Source: Cocos nucifera
Taxonomy: Eukaryota > Streptophyta > Magnoliopsida > Arecales > Arecaceae
Length of the DNA: 64,000 nucleotides
Direction: 5' to 3'
Assembly: GCA_006176705.1 (NCBI GenBank)
Contig: QRFJ01005303.1
Location: 62,001-126,000, forward strand
Of this stretch, positions 32,958-45,055 are shown in pieces (the stretch's first letter is position 1; each line of letters starts with the position of its first letter). Below the pieces are notes generated by a model. That model did no database searches, was not told the DNA's origin, and saw only the letters and a program-made list of their open reading frames with translations. The position numbers were made by a program, and so were the translations under genes.

Positions 32958-35109
32958 TAAAGAAAAAACCTATTTTCCTAGCACAGGATCATTCAGATCT
33001 GATTGGATCTAAAGAAATATTTTAAATTTTTTTTTTTAAAATCCTAATTAGATTTAAGACTTCTCAAATCTGATCATAGATATCTGATATTAAAAGTTAA
33101 AAGTAAAATTAAATTAGATTTAATTTTAAGTACCTGATTTGGTAATCTAATTATCCTACAATGATCCCGTTGATTCCTGAGATTCTGGAAGGAGCCATGC
33201 ACGCGCATGGCCTCTACCAAAATCCACTTGGGCAAGATCTGAATATTTTCTCCTCATGAATCTCTCCTCCAAAAATTAGATCTGGATCTAATTTGAAAAG
33301 CCTTCAAAATGACTTCTGAGGGTAGCATGTTCGTCTTACGAACACCATCGCATAGATGCTGAATCTTGTGCCAAAATCCTTGGACCTTCAACTCAAATTC
33401 ATGAGAAGAGTTCTTATACAAGACATAGCACCATAAAGAGTCCCTTTTTGACCAAAAATCTTATTAATTTAATAATTGAGACTCTTGGACCTGATCTCCA
33501 TGAAATACCATAGATCCCATCTAATTTTGATGCCAAAAATCCATCTAGAAGGTGGCAGCTGAAAGGATAAGGAAGAGTCAATGTGCGTCTAGGACTCTTC
33601 CCTCAAGAGTTTGATGCAAATCAAACTCTATCAGAACGTAGTCTAGGCACCTTCAAAAATTACAAAATTTTGCACACCCAAAGTATAACTCATGACCTAT
33701 CACATATCCGATAATTAGGGCAAAATAGTTTCCAAAGAATTTTCTAAAATTCTCTGATCATGTGACCCTCAATTCTCTTAATTGGGTCAACTATTGACCC
33801 TAGTCCAATTGCACTAGGAATAAATTTAATTTTCATAACTAATCTGACCTAGACTTATTCTAGTTAGATGAAAATAAATCCATTCAAGATACAAAAATAA
33901 GTCAAATCAAATTTAACTCGATTGCAATGAATCAGAAAGATTATAGAAGGAGAAAGTCAGGCTCAATCGTGTGCTAGCATGATTACCTTGAATCTGATTA
34001 GATCTAATCCAAATCAAGCATACTAGGCTAGCTCAATTGATAATATCCAGATCCAAACCCTTATTTGTATGATCTAGTTAGATTTAGTTCTGTATGGTAA
34101 TGAGACTTGTCATGATCTCCATTATCGACATCATCGAAACATCTTTTGATGGACCAGAACTTTTCTGATTCATACAATTAGAATGATCGATCATCAAAAT
34201 CATTCTAATTGCTCCCAAAATCCACCAGTGATATCTAACAGTATATGGTGGCAACCCATCAGAACTGAAAGTGAATCTCTCTATGTAGCTACCTGTGTGT
34301 TTGGGTTCTTCCATCTTGAGCCCTGACAGGATTAGGGTTAAGGTGAACTCATCAAACCCAATATCCATCATATGAATTAATCATTCAATTCAGGTCCTAT
34401 GTAAAACTCTTATGGAAACACTTTCTATCATCTTCACTCTGCCATGGCCATGAGCTTATTAACTCAATTCTTATGATCATCATAGAGCTACTCCTTATTT
34501 ACCGAGGTAGATAGATCTCTTATTGGTGCAATCCAATTCCTACAATGAACGTACTATAGCCAACATACACCTCAGAATTTCGAATGGCTAGGAGATCGAG
34601 TTATGGTATAGTCAAACTATAATACCGTCAAGATGAATTATCGATGCACCTTAGGTTAAAGAATCAGATACACTACTGCAACATCGAGCCAGTCATCGAC
34701 GAGAAGGTAGACTTCCTTATGAATGCTTGAGGTGGTCATGCTCGATGCCCTCGTTCATTAATGAGTACCTGTATTCTCTCTTCGATGTCTCCATACTATA
34801 GACTCGAGACTCATCTACTCAAAGAAAGAGATTATACACCAACCTTTTGGATCAATAACCATCCTCATGATGATCCTACGATCGAGAGCAGTTTATGAGT
34901 TAATTATGAAAATTCATGTCTTAAATTTTTAGCTCTTTGAAAATATGAATTGTCATTACCATTAACTCAAATGATGTATCACATACACTTTAAATACACA
35001 CTATGATATAAAATAATTTTTTTTTAATTTATAACCAAAATTATAAAATTATCCATAGAAGTGTATTACAAGTGTTAGCCAATTTGGCTTCTAGAGCACA
35101 CATCTAACA
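32958..35109 (-). repeat. LTR shared by G (as 5' LTR) and I (as 3' LTR)
   Basis: 2,152 bp. Its left edge is followed by G's PBS and its right edge by a PPT (35110-35120) and I's RNase H. Thus a single LTR serves two bodies, the structure expected after recombination between LTRs of tandem elements. Confidence 0.85.
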
Positions 35110-35120
35110 AACTCCCACTT

Positions 35121-36923
35121 GACCTAAAGCCAATTGGCTACAAATCTAAGTCCAATCTTCTCAAGATGGGCTTCGATCTTCTACTGACCTAAAGGCTTCA
35201 TCAGTGGATCTGCCGCATTGTTCGTGGAGTCGACTCTCTTAACCTCGATGTAATCCTTCTCGAGGTAATCATGGATGAGGTGAAATCGTCGCTCGATGTG
35301 CTTAGATTTTTGGTGAGACCTCGGCTCCTTAGCTAGTGCTACGGTGCCATTATTGTCGCAATATAGATGGATGGCATCTAATGGCATCACTCTGAGTTCT
35401 ATGGTAAACTTCTTATATGAGAATGCCTTCTTTACAGCTTTTGATGCAGCGATGTTCTCTGCTTTCATAGTGGAATCTGCTATCACAGTCTGCTTGAAAC
35501 TCTTCTAGCTGACAGCACAACCATTACACACAAATAGACTACCAGATGTCAACTTTTGATTATCTATGTCAAACATAAAATCTGAGTCTGTATAACCCTG
35601 GACCTGGAGTTCTCCATTACCAAAAATTAAGAACATATCCTTAGTCCTTCTCAAGTACTTAAGGATATATTTCATAGAAGTCCAGTGCTCTTCATCTGAA
35701 TTTGACTGATATCTACTCATGACACTTATAGTATGGGCGATATCAGATCATGTACATAGCATGGCGTACATGAGGCTCCCTATTGCCGAAGCATAAGGGA
35801 TCTTGCTTATGTGTTCAATCTCTTCAGATGTGTTGGGACATATCTTCTTAGAAAGATGAATGCCATGTCTGAAGGGTACCAATCCCCTCGTGGAGGTTTT
35901 CATGCTAAACCTCTTTAGTACCTCCTCTATGTACATCTTCTATGAGATACCCAGTATCCTATTCGGTCTATCCCTATAGACCTTAATTCCTAGAATAAAG
36001 GATGCTCCTCCTAGGTCTTTCATAGAGAACTCTTTTGATAACCATATTTTAACTGTTGTCAACATGAAAATATCATTTTCAATAAGAAGGATGTCATCTA
36101 CGTATAATACAAGGAAGACAACAGCGCTCCCACTGATCTTTTTGAATATATATGGTTCTTCCTCATTCTTGATGAATCTAAATGATTTGATCACATCATT
36201 GAAATGAACATTCTAGCTCTGAGATGCTTGCTTAAGTCCATAGATGGACCTTTGCAGTTTGCAAACCTTATGATCAGCATCACTGGATGTGAAACCTAGC
36301 GGCTGTTCCATATAGATATCTTCTTCAAGATATCCATTTAAGAAGGCTATTTTTACGTCCATCTGCCATATTTCATAATCAAAATATGCTACAACATCTA
36401 GCAATATGCGGATGAATTTTAGCATGGATACTGGCGGGAAGGTATCCTGATAGTGAATACCTTCGTGCTGACTATACCCTTTCGCTACTAACCTAACATT
36501 GAATGTCTCCACATTCTCATCTGCAACTATCTTTCTCTTGTAGATCCATTTACACTCAATTGGTACTATACCTCGAGGTGGATCTAGCAAGGTCCAGACT
36601 TGGTTCGAATGCATTGAGTCAATCTCTGACTTCATTACCTCTAACCATTTCTCGGACTCGATATCTAATATCTCCTCGTCATAGATTTTGGGATCATCAC
36701 CATGAACCCCAATTTTCATGAGGAATATTTTCTCTACATCCTTTGAAATAGTATCTAAGTACCTTTCAAGAGGATGAAAAATCCTTTCTGATCTATGAGG
36801 TGGAGGAGGTAGTGATTGGACTGGCTCAATCTGATTGGATTTCATAGGATTCTTAGCTCGTTGCTCTTGGGAGACTTTCTCCTCAAGCCTAATCTGCCTT
36901 TCCATGCCACCATCTTGAATAAA
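35121..36923 (-). pseudogene. pol: RT-RNase H of element I (degenerate)
   Basis: Colinear with P's RT-RNase H. The longest open piece (36213-36905) holds the RT N-terminus with WKWIYKRKI-type and MDVKIAFLNGYLEEDIYMEQ blocks. YVDD is intact in the next piece (LVLYVDDILLI, 35940-36194). RNase H pieces retain YTDSDFM, the Glu region (STMKAENIAASKA, where P has EAEY, so the catalytic Glu context is altered) and YCDNNGTVAL. Stops separate at least five pieces. No product expected. Confidence 0.85.
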
Positions 36924-38345
36924 TTATTTTTCAAGGAAGATGGCATGTCGACTCACAATCATATTATGGTTTTTCGGAATATAGAATAATATCCTAATGA
37001 CTCTTTAGGATATCTTATAAACTAAGCTCTAAAGGACCTATACTCTAACTTGTCCGCCTATTGTCTCTTGACATGAGCCAAATAACTCCAAATTCTAAGG
37101 TAACTCAGACTTGGTTTCTTACCTTGTCATATCTCATACGGTGTGGTAGGAATGATTTTAGAGAAAACCCTATTCAATAAATATATAGCGGTCATTAGAC
37201 TATGTCCCCAAAGAAACTCAGGGAGGTTCGTGAAGCTCATCATAGATTGGATCATATCTAATAAGGTCTAATTTCTCTATTTTGAAATTCTGTTGAGTTG
37301 AAATGTTCCAGGTAGTGTCCAATGAGAGACTATGCCATTTTGCTTAAGATAGTCTAGAAAATTTTGACTATGGTATTCACCTCCTCGATCTGATCGAAGA
37401 ATATTAATGAGTTTTTTAGTTTATTTTTCTACTTCATGTCTAAATTCTTTGAACTTTTCAAAAGATTTAGATTTATGTCGCATCAAATACATATATCCTT
37501 ACCAAGATAAATCATCAATAAAGATGATAAAGTAGACATAGTTGCCTCTAGCCGACACATCAAATGAGCCGTAAATATCAGTATGTACTAGAAAAAGTAG
37601 GTCTGTGGCCCTTTTCCCATGTTCTAAAAAAGGGAGCTTAGTCATTTTGCCATGAAGGCATGATTCTCAAATCGGATATGACTTAAAAGTCAACAAACTT
37701 AATAGCCCGAATTTTTCTAATTTGTTAACCCTGTCTTTCACTATATGACCTAGCCTAAGGTACCACAGATACCTATCGTTTAGACTATCCCTAAGTCATT
37801 TTGATCCTATGGCATTCATATTTTGCTCGATATTGAAAACAAAAACATCAATATGTAACTGATAGAGATCATTTATAAGGTAACCACTTGCAATTTTATT
37901 TCTTTCATAAAGAATATTATAATGGTCCTTAAGAAAACTAATTACATAGCCTTGATGTGCTGAACATGAAATAGAAATCAAATTCCTGCTTGCTGTAGGC
38001 ACATAAAAATAGTCTCAAAGAACTAAATATAATCCTAATAGTAATCGCAGAGGATAGGTTCCCATGGTCACTGCAACAACTCTTGCTCCATTTTTGACAC
38101 AAAGGATCATCTCACCTTCTCTCAGTCTCCTACTATCCTCAAGATCTTACATAGAAGTGAATAAGTGAGCACTAGAACCAGAGTCAATTGTCCAACTGGA
38201 TACAGAAGAAACCATAAGATTAGATTATATAACGAGCATACCTCTAGAAGGACCTGCCTCCTTCTTATTCTTCAGGCTGGCCAGGTATAAGGGGCAGTTT
38301 TACTTTCAATGACCATCTACGTTGCAATAGAAATATTTTGCTTTA
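36924..38345 (-). pseudogene. pol: Integrase-protease-gag end of element I (heavily degenerate)
   Basis: It starts on the left with the stop codon shared by the family, here TAA (36924-36926) rather than TAG. Integrase C-terminus, core and GAG-pre-integrase (ILYERNKIASGYLINDLYQL, 37796-38002) are recognisable only by alignment to A and P. The protease active-site block lies near 38170-38215 and the knuckle near 38290-38330 is damaged. The piece ends at the LTR junction. Confidence 0.78.
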
Positions 38346-39573
38346 TTTCTGACTTCTGAGGGCAGCCTGTTCATCTCACGAACACCATCGCATAGATGCT
38401 GAATCTTGTGCCAAAAACCTTGGACCCTCAACTCAAATTTATGCCTAACTTTTTTGGCATGTAGAAGAGAGGGAGAGAGAGGATACAGGGGGTGTGGATA
38501 TCAGAGAGAAGGCTCCTTTGGGTGTTGAAAAAATAAATTATATTGAGGCAATTTCATGAGAAGAGTTCTTATACAAGATATATCACCATAAAGAGTCCTT
38601 TTTTGACTAAAAACCTTATTAATTCAACCATTAAAACTCTTGGACCTGATCTCCATGAAAAGCCCTAGATCTAATCTAGTTATGATGCCAAAAATCCATC
38701 TAGAAGGTGGCAGCATAAAAGGATAAGGAAGAATCCAGGTGCATCTAGGACTCTTCCCTTAAGAGTTTGATCCAAATCAAACTCAATCAAAACCCAACCT
38801 TGGCACCTCCAAAAATTATAAAATTTTGCACACCCAAAGAATATCTCATGTCCTATCATATATCAAAAAATTAGAGCAAAATAGTTTCTATAGCATTTTC
38901 TAAAATTCTCTGATCATGTGATCCTCAATTCTCTCAATTGGGTCAATTATTGACCCTAGTCCAATTACACTAAGAATAAATTTAATTTTCATAATTAATC
39001 TGATTTAAAATTATTTTAGTCAGATGAAAATAACCTCATTCAAGATACAGAAATGAGTCAAATCAAATTTGACTTGGTTGCGATGAATCAGAAAGATTAT
39101 AGAAGAAGAAAGTCAGGCTCAATCGTGTGCTAGCACGATTACCTTGAACCTGATTGGATCTAATCCAAATCAATCGAACTAGGTTAGCTTAATTGATAAT
39201 ATCCAAATCCAAATTCTTATTTGTATGACCCAGTTAGATTCAGTTCTATATGGTAATGAGACATGTCGTGATCTCCATCATCGACATCATCAAAACATCT
39301 TTTGATGGACCAAAACTTTTTTGATTCATACAATTAGAATGATTAATCATCAAAACCATTCTAATTGCTCCTAAAATCCATCAGTGACACCTAGTAGTAT
39401 ATGGTGGCAATCCATTAGAACTAAAAGTGAACCTCTCAATGCAGCTACCTATGTGATTGGGTTCTTCTATCTTGAGCCCCGACAGGATTAGGGTTAAGGT
39501 AAACTCATCAAACCCAATATCCATCATATGAATTAATCATTTGATTTAAGTCATACGTGAAACCCTTATAAAA
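38346..39573 (-). repeat. Truncated LTR joined to element I, part 1
   Basis: A-family LTR beginning at the position equivalent to 33308 in the shared LTR (ACTTCTGAGGG block). It is split by element C; target ACTCT is at 39574-39578. Confidence 0.82.
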
Positions 39574-39578
39574 ACTCT

Positions 39579-40102
39579 TATGTGCTCAGAAGTGGCACTC
39601 CCAAGTCTTGAAAACATGAGAAGATAGGTTATGGGATGACGGAAGTGAGCTAGAAGAAGAATCAGTCTCAATAGTAAAGTTCAAAAATTAGGCCAGCTCA
39701 GTCTAAGCTGGAGCTGGCTCAGTTGGAAACTGGGCTAGCTCCATTGGGAACTGGGTCGGCTCAGTCTCAGATTGAGCTGACCCAATCATAGATTAGCCGA
39801 CTTAGTTTTTGCAAGTTATTTTTTATGTACGTGGGTTGTTTGGATTTGGAAAGTTTTTCTATGAACTTGGGCTTAACCCTTTGTAAAGTATATATATACT
39901 GGAAAGAGGTCAAGGTTGTAAGTATGCTGAAATATACTGAATAAAAGCTCTTTTCTCTCGAAAATCTCTTCTTCTCTTCTTCTCTATTCCTTAATTTATT
40001 TGATCATGCTTCTGCAGAGATCTTTAAGAAGTACTTCCTTATTGCTTAGCTAATCATCGACGGCCATGCTGATCCATGTGGGAAGAGCACTTATTCCTAA
40101 CA
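39579..40102 (+). repeat. 5' LTR of element C
   Basis: 524 bp, shorter than the 613-bp 3' LTR because of a deletion around the GGCTCAG-rich block. A long TATATATA run at 39889-39898 and AATAAAAGCTC at 39950 look like TATA and polyadenylation signals. Confidence 0.85.
39690..39806. repeat. GAGCC/GGCTCAG palindrome-rich block in C LTR
   Basis: At least six degenerate copies of the palindrome CTGAGCC-GGCTCAG. The same words occur in the 3' LTR (44555-44760) and in the LTRs of element B (1095-1260, 13825-13995). Confidence 0.6.
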
Positions 40103-40104
40103 TT

Positions 40105-40116
40105 TGGTATAAGAGC
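40105..40116 (+). other. Primer-binding site of element C
   Basis: TGGTATAAGAGC, one change from the initiator-Met tRNA complement, 2 bp after the LTR. Confidence 0.8.
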
Positions 40117-40370
40117 TGTGTTGCATGGAAGGAAGGAAGACACCTAGGATTTACTACATCCAGGATCTATTGCATCAGATTTTATCCTAAAACTTTTAGT
40201 TTGCTTCGTGGTTGTCTCTAGATTGAGGTGGAGATTGTTTACATGGAGAAATGGTAATACAGAAGTTTGGAAAGAGGATTTAGGGCTAGTTAGATCTTTT
40301 GTGAAGGATGGTTTTACTGTTGTGTGATCGTGAAGGATGTTAGGGATCTATTCTTGACTTGTTTGAAGTC

Positions 40371-41105
40371 ATGGGATCAAGTGGATTCAAGATTGATTTT
40401 GAGAAGTTTGATGGTAAGAGAAACTTTACTCTATGGCAGCAAAGAGTAAAGGACTTGTTGGTTCAGTAGAGGATCTATAAGGTCATGACAAAAGAAAGGC
40501 CGAAAAAGATCAGTGCTGAGGTTTGGAAAGAGTTGGAGGAAATTGCTTTTAGAACAATTCGGATGTGCTTGGCTGATCAAGTTTTGCCCGAGGTTTGCAC
40601 AGAGACTATGGCAAAGGGGCTTTGGGAGAGACTGGAGAACATATACATGGGGAAGAATATGATGAACAAGCTATGATTGAAGAAACAACTAGATAGTTTA
40701 AGGATGCCCGAAGGTGGAGATCTTGTTGCATATATCTAAAGGTTCAATCAGGTGTATTCTGAGGTGATGAGTTTGGATATGAAGATTGACAAGGAGGATC
40801 GAGCATTGCTGCTATTATATTCTCTCTCAGGTTCATATGATGGTCTCATAACAATTTTAGTTTATGGAAAGGACAATCTAAACTATGGAGAGATTGTTGG
40901 TGTGCTCAGATCAAATGAGCAAAGGGAGAAGATCTACAAGGGAGACCCTAAGTCTGAGATCTTGGCTGTGAATGAAAGATAGGAAAGATCAAAGGAGAAG
41001 ACAAGAGGAAAATCCAAGGGTAGGTCAAAGTCTCACGATCAGAGGAAGATGACATTGAAATGTTATAAATATCATCAGCCTGGACACCTAAGGAGAGATT
41101 GTCCC
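40371..41105 (+). pseudogene. gag: gag of element C (several in-frame stops)
   Basis: ATG at 40371 starts a copia gag (MGSSGFKIDFEKFDGKRNFT, then LWQQRVKDLLVQ) that is broken by TAG at about 40468 and further stops near 40676, 40740 and 40980, all in one frame. Conserved blocks are AEVWKELEEIAFRTIRMCLA, GLWERLENIYMGKN, and SLSGSYDGLITILVYGKDN. The zinc knuckle CYKYHQPGHLRRDC has lost its second Cys (Tyr). Without the stops it would be about 245 residues. This gag resembles that of element B most closely. Confidence 0.87.
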
Positions 41106-42460
41106 CTTTTAAGATCAGAAAAAGAAAAGGTTAGCAAGAAAGATGATATAGCCTCTGTAAGCAATGGAGAGGACCTACTCGTTGTATCAAATGGATCCAT
41201 AGAGTGCGATACTATGTGGATATTAAATTCAGCATGCTCGCACCACTATACTTCTCATCAAAAATGGTTTGCTACCTACCAAAAGGCTGATGGTGGAAGT
41301 ATCAGCCTTAGAGATGATCACCCATGCAAAGTAGCTGGAATTAGCTCTATCAGGATGAGGATGTATGACGGCATCATTCATACATTATCAAATATCAAGC
41401 ATGTATCAGAGTTGAAAAGAAATTTGATTTCTTTTGGCTACTTGAAGGAGTAGGATTATGCTTTTAGTAGCCAGGCTGTTAGTCGATGTCTGAAAATTTT
41501 CAAGAAAGCTTTGTTGGTGATGAGAGGTAGAAGACTGAGCAACAATCTTTACAGAATGAAAGTTTCAGTGGTAAATGATAGTATAGAGGTGCTAGCAGTG
41601 GCACAGGAGGAGCAGATTTTATATCAACATGGCACCATCGGATGGGTCATATGAGTGACCGTGGGCTCACAGAACTAAGCAGAAAAGGTATGATTCCTAT
41701 CCTGAAGAAGGAGAGCATAGATCTTTATAAGCCATGTATCTTTGGCAAATTGCATAGGATGATATTTGCCAGAAGTACCAAGTACAGTGAGGGAGTGCTA
41801 GATTTAGTGCACTCGAATGTATGGGGACCAGCTCCTGTATCAGTTAGAGGTGGGGTAAAATACTTTATCACTTTCATTGATGATTTCTCAAGGAAGGTAT
41901 GGATTTATCTGATTCAAGAAAAATTAAAGATGTTTGCCCGATTTAGAGCCTGGAGAGCTGAAGTAGAGAAGGAGTCAGGGAGACAGGTAAAGTGTCTAAG
42001 GTCGAACAGTGGAGGGGAGTATACTAGCCTAGAGTTCAGGAGGTACTGTGAGGAAAGTGGTATCAAACGTCATTACATGGTGAGGATGACTTTCCAGCAG
42101 AATGGTGTCGTAGAGAGGATGAACTGGACACTAATCGAGAAGGCACGAAGTTTAAGGCTACAGATATCACTCCCAAAATCCTTTTGGGTTGATGCTCTAA
42201 CTTTTTCTTATTTTTTTATGAACAGGTCCCCTCATTATAAGCTGAATGGAGGCATTCCAGATGAGATCTGGAGTGAAAAGAAGGTGGAGCTTGGCCATCA
42301 GAAAGTCTTCGATTGCATAGTCTATGCACATATGGAGGCAACCGAGAGGAGCAAATTTGATCCAAAATCTCAAAAGATGATATTCATAGGATATCCACAA
42401 GGAGTCAAGGGGGTACCTACTATGGGACTCTCAAGCATAGAAGTCAATGATCAGTAGGAA
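41106..42460 (+). pseudogene. pol: Protease-integrase of element C (inactive)
   Basis: The protease active site reads WILNSACSHHY: the catalytic Asp of the usual WILDSACSHH is replaced by Asn. After a stop and a shift near 41453-41640, the integrase frame 41642-42457 is open for 271 codons. It begins GHMSDRGLTELSRKGMIPIL, has the zinc ligands partly altered (CIFG), and then the core. First Asp is Asn (HSNVWG), second Asp is Asn (LRSNSGGEY), and Glu is kept (NGVVERMN). The Asp-to-Asn changes are all G-to-A transitions, so the copy is catalytically dead. Confidence 0.88.
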
Positions 42461-44367
42461 TGTTATCTTTGATGAGAAGAGCATCTTGAGGAGGTCTGAG
42501 ATAGATGAAACTAGGAAAACAAAGATGAACAGCAGTGGTCAGTCAGAGAATGATGGCATATAGGTTACATCCACTTATAGGAGTGTTCCTGTTGAGGTGG
42601 AGTTGGATAGAAAAGTATTATCTCAGATTGAAAATTAGCATGGAGGGCCAGCAATTCAGACAGATGTGCAGGAGCAGCCACAGACATTAGGCAGAGATGT
42701 GCTAGTGGGAGTGGCTTTGCATAAGCTCCAGCATACTATTAGAAGATCGATCAGATATGGCATTGATGAGGTTATCTCCTATGCACTCATCACTGCTAAT
42801 GGAGATCTAGAAAATTATGCAAAGGCCATAGAGAGTGAGGATCATGATTCATGGATGCAGGCCATGATGGAGGAGATGAAATCACTTGAGAAGAATCAGA
42901 CATGGCAGCTGGTGGATCTTCCAGAGGGTGCTCGACCTATTGGTTTAAAGTGGGTGTTAACAAAAAAAGAAGCACCTTCAAAAAAAGATGGAGTCAGATT
43001 CAAAGCAAGGCTGGTAGCAAAAGGATACTCATAAAGGGAAGGGATTGACTACACAAAAATTTTCTCTCCTACGATACGTCAAACATCTATTCGAGTTTAG
43101 CTATCATTGGTGGCATAGCATAATATGGAATTGGAACAGATGGATGTGAAGACGGCCTTCCTTCATGGGACTTTGGAGGAAAGAATCTACATGAAGCAGC
43201 TAGATGGTTTCATGGATATGGGATAGGAAGAAAAGGTGTGTTAACTTAAGAAGTCTTTGTATAACATGAAATAATCCCCTTGTCAGTGTTATCAAAGATT
43301 TGATAGCTTTGTCTTGAGCTAGGCTTTAAGTAAATGTGAACATGATTATTGTGTCTACATTAAGAATGTAGATGAGGAGGATGCCCTGTACCTATTATTG
43401 TATGTAGATAATATGCTCATAGCTAGTAGAAGCATGGATGCTGTGAAAAGGGTGAAAAGGGCATTATCATCTCAATTTGAGATGAAAGATTTGGGTCCAG
43501 CTAAAAAAATCTTTGGAATGGAGATTTGCAAAGATAGGTGCAAAGGAGAGCTTCATTTGTCACAAGAAAAGTATGTCTAGAAGGTTCTAGAGAGGTTGGG
43601 ATGGAGAAGGCCAAATCTGTAGAGACACCATTACCGAGCCATATGTCTCCAAGTTATAGTACCCCCAGTCAGAAGAGGAAAGAGAGTATATGGAATGAGA
43701 CCCTTATGCAAATGTTGTAGGCAGTGTGATGTACACTATGGTGTGCTGTAGACCAAATATAGCACATGCTGTGAGCACGGTTAGTTGATACATAACTAAC
43801 CCTAGGAAGGAATATTAGAAAGCATTGAAATGGATATTGAGATATCTGCATGGAACAAGGGATTATGGTTTGATATTTGGTGGGCAGTCGGAAGGATTTG
43901 GAGAACAATCTATGAAGATGTGTGAAGGTTCAGGTCCTCTGGAAGGATTTGTTGATACAAATTATGCTGGTGATCTTGATATAAGGAGGTCTACTACTGT
44001 ATACCTCTTCTGCATATGTGGTGGACCGGTATCTTGGAGATCAACCCTTCAGCCAATCACTGCCTTATCTACCATAGAGGCTAAGTACATTGGGATAACG
44101 GAGGCTGCAAAGGAAGCCCTTTGGATTAGGAGGCTGATTGATGAGTTGGAGGTGGAGCAGAGCAAGGTTACACTTTTCAGTGATAGCAAGAGTGCTCTGT
44201 TGTTGGCACAGAACCCAGTCTATCATGCACGCACAAAACATATAGATATGAGGTACCATAGGATCAGAGAGCTGGTGGTGGAGGGTGAAGTGAAACTGAT
44301 AAAGGTCCATACCAAGAAGAATCAGTCTGATACACTCATGAAGGTACTCCCTAGAGATAGCTTTTAG
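42461..44367 (+). pseudogene. pol: Reverse transcriptase-RNase H of element C (inactive)
   Basis: RT begins near 42830 (WMQAMMEEMKSLEKNQTWQL) and includes RPIGLKWV, KARLVAKGYS, DVKTAFLHGTLEERIYM (43140-43195) and the active site as YVDN (43401-43412) where copia RT has YVDD. RNase H follows after a frameshift: open 43825-44367 with FVDTNYAGD, STIEAKYIGITEAAKEALWI, FSDSKSALLLAQNP and HTKKNQSDTLMK. It ends 70 bp before the PPT. RT is interrupted by at least four stops and two shifts. Confidence 0.88.
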
Positions 44368-44426
44368 AGATGTGGTACGGATGGGTCTGTTGAGAAGAGA
44401 TGAGTTCACAAGAACTTGGGAGCACC

Positions 44427-44437
44427 AAGGTGGAGAA
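44427..44437 (+). other. Polypurine tract of element C
   Basis: AAGGTGGAGAA abuts the 3' LTR at 44438. Confidence 0.8.
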
Positions 44438-45050
44438 TGTAAGCTCAGAATGGCACTCCCAAGTCTTGAAAACATGAGAAGATAGGTTATGAGAAGATGG
44501 GAGCGAGCTAAAAGAAGAATCAATCTCAATATTAAAGTTCAAAAATTAGGCCAGCTCACTCTGAGACTGAGCCGTTTCGATTGGAAATTGGGTCGGCTAA
44601 GTCCAGGACTGGGTCGGCTAGGTCTCAGAAGAAAATTCAGATAGAGAGCAGCATTTTTGGACTGTTGACATGGTACATAATTGGGTTGGTTCAGTCTAGA
44701 CTGAGCCGACCCGTCGTAGGTTAGTCAACTCAGTCTGAAACTGGGTTGGCTCAGTTTTTGTGGGTTATTGTTCTATGTACGTGGGTTATTTGGGTTTGGA
44801 AAATTTTTCCATGAGCTTGGGCTCGACTCTTTGTAAAGTATATATATTGGAAAGAGGTTAAGGTTGTAAGTGTGCTGAAATATACTGAATAAAAGCTCTT
44901 TTCTCCTGAAAATCTCTTCTTCTCTTCTTCTCTATTTCTTGATTTATTTGATCATGCTTCCGCAGAGATCTCTAAGAAGTACTTCCTTGTTGCTTGGCTA
45001 ATCACCGATGGCCATACCAATCCATATGAGAAGAGCGTTTATTCCCAACA
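44438..45050 (+). repeat. 3' LTR of element C
   Basis: 613 bp, TGTAAGCTCAG... to ...TTATTCCCAACA, followed by TSD ACTCT. It contains more GGCTCAG palindromes than the 5' LTR. Confidence 0.88.
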
Positions 45051-45055
45051 ACTCT

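Larger units (their letters stand above)
21097..35109 (-). mobile_element. Element G: old A-family copia, split by H and truncated at its 3' end
   Basis: On the minus strand: LTR 32958-35109 (shared with I), PBS, leader, gag start 31055-30885, insertion H, then the rest of gag, protease, integrase and the first part of RT to 21097. The remaining RT, RNase H, PPT and 3' LTR are missing at the F junction. Divergence from A is high (many transitions), so it is much older. Confidence 0.83.
35110..38345 (-). mobile_element. Element I: body of a second old A-family copia
   Basis: From PPT at 35110-35120 through RNase H, RT, integrase and protease to the zinc-knuckle region of gag. At about 38346 it switches directly to the interior of an LTR. 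The rest of gag, the leader, the PBS and the first 350 bp of that LTR are missing (a deletion of roughly 3 kb judged against A). Confidence 0.82.
39579..45050 (+). mobile_element. Element C: Tork-like Ty1/copia retrotransposon
   Basis: A 5.5-kb element with LTRs 39579-40102 and 44438-45050, PBS, gag-pol and PPT. TSD ACTCT is at 39574-39578 and 45051-45055. The first LTR bases are mutated (TATGTGCTCAG against TGTAAGCTCAG in the 3' LTR). The polyprotein is broken by stops and shifts, and several catalytic residues are changed. LTR ends and PPT resemble those of gag-only element B. Confidence 0.9.
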
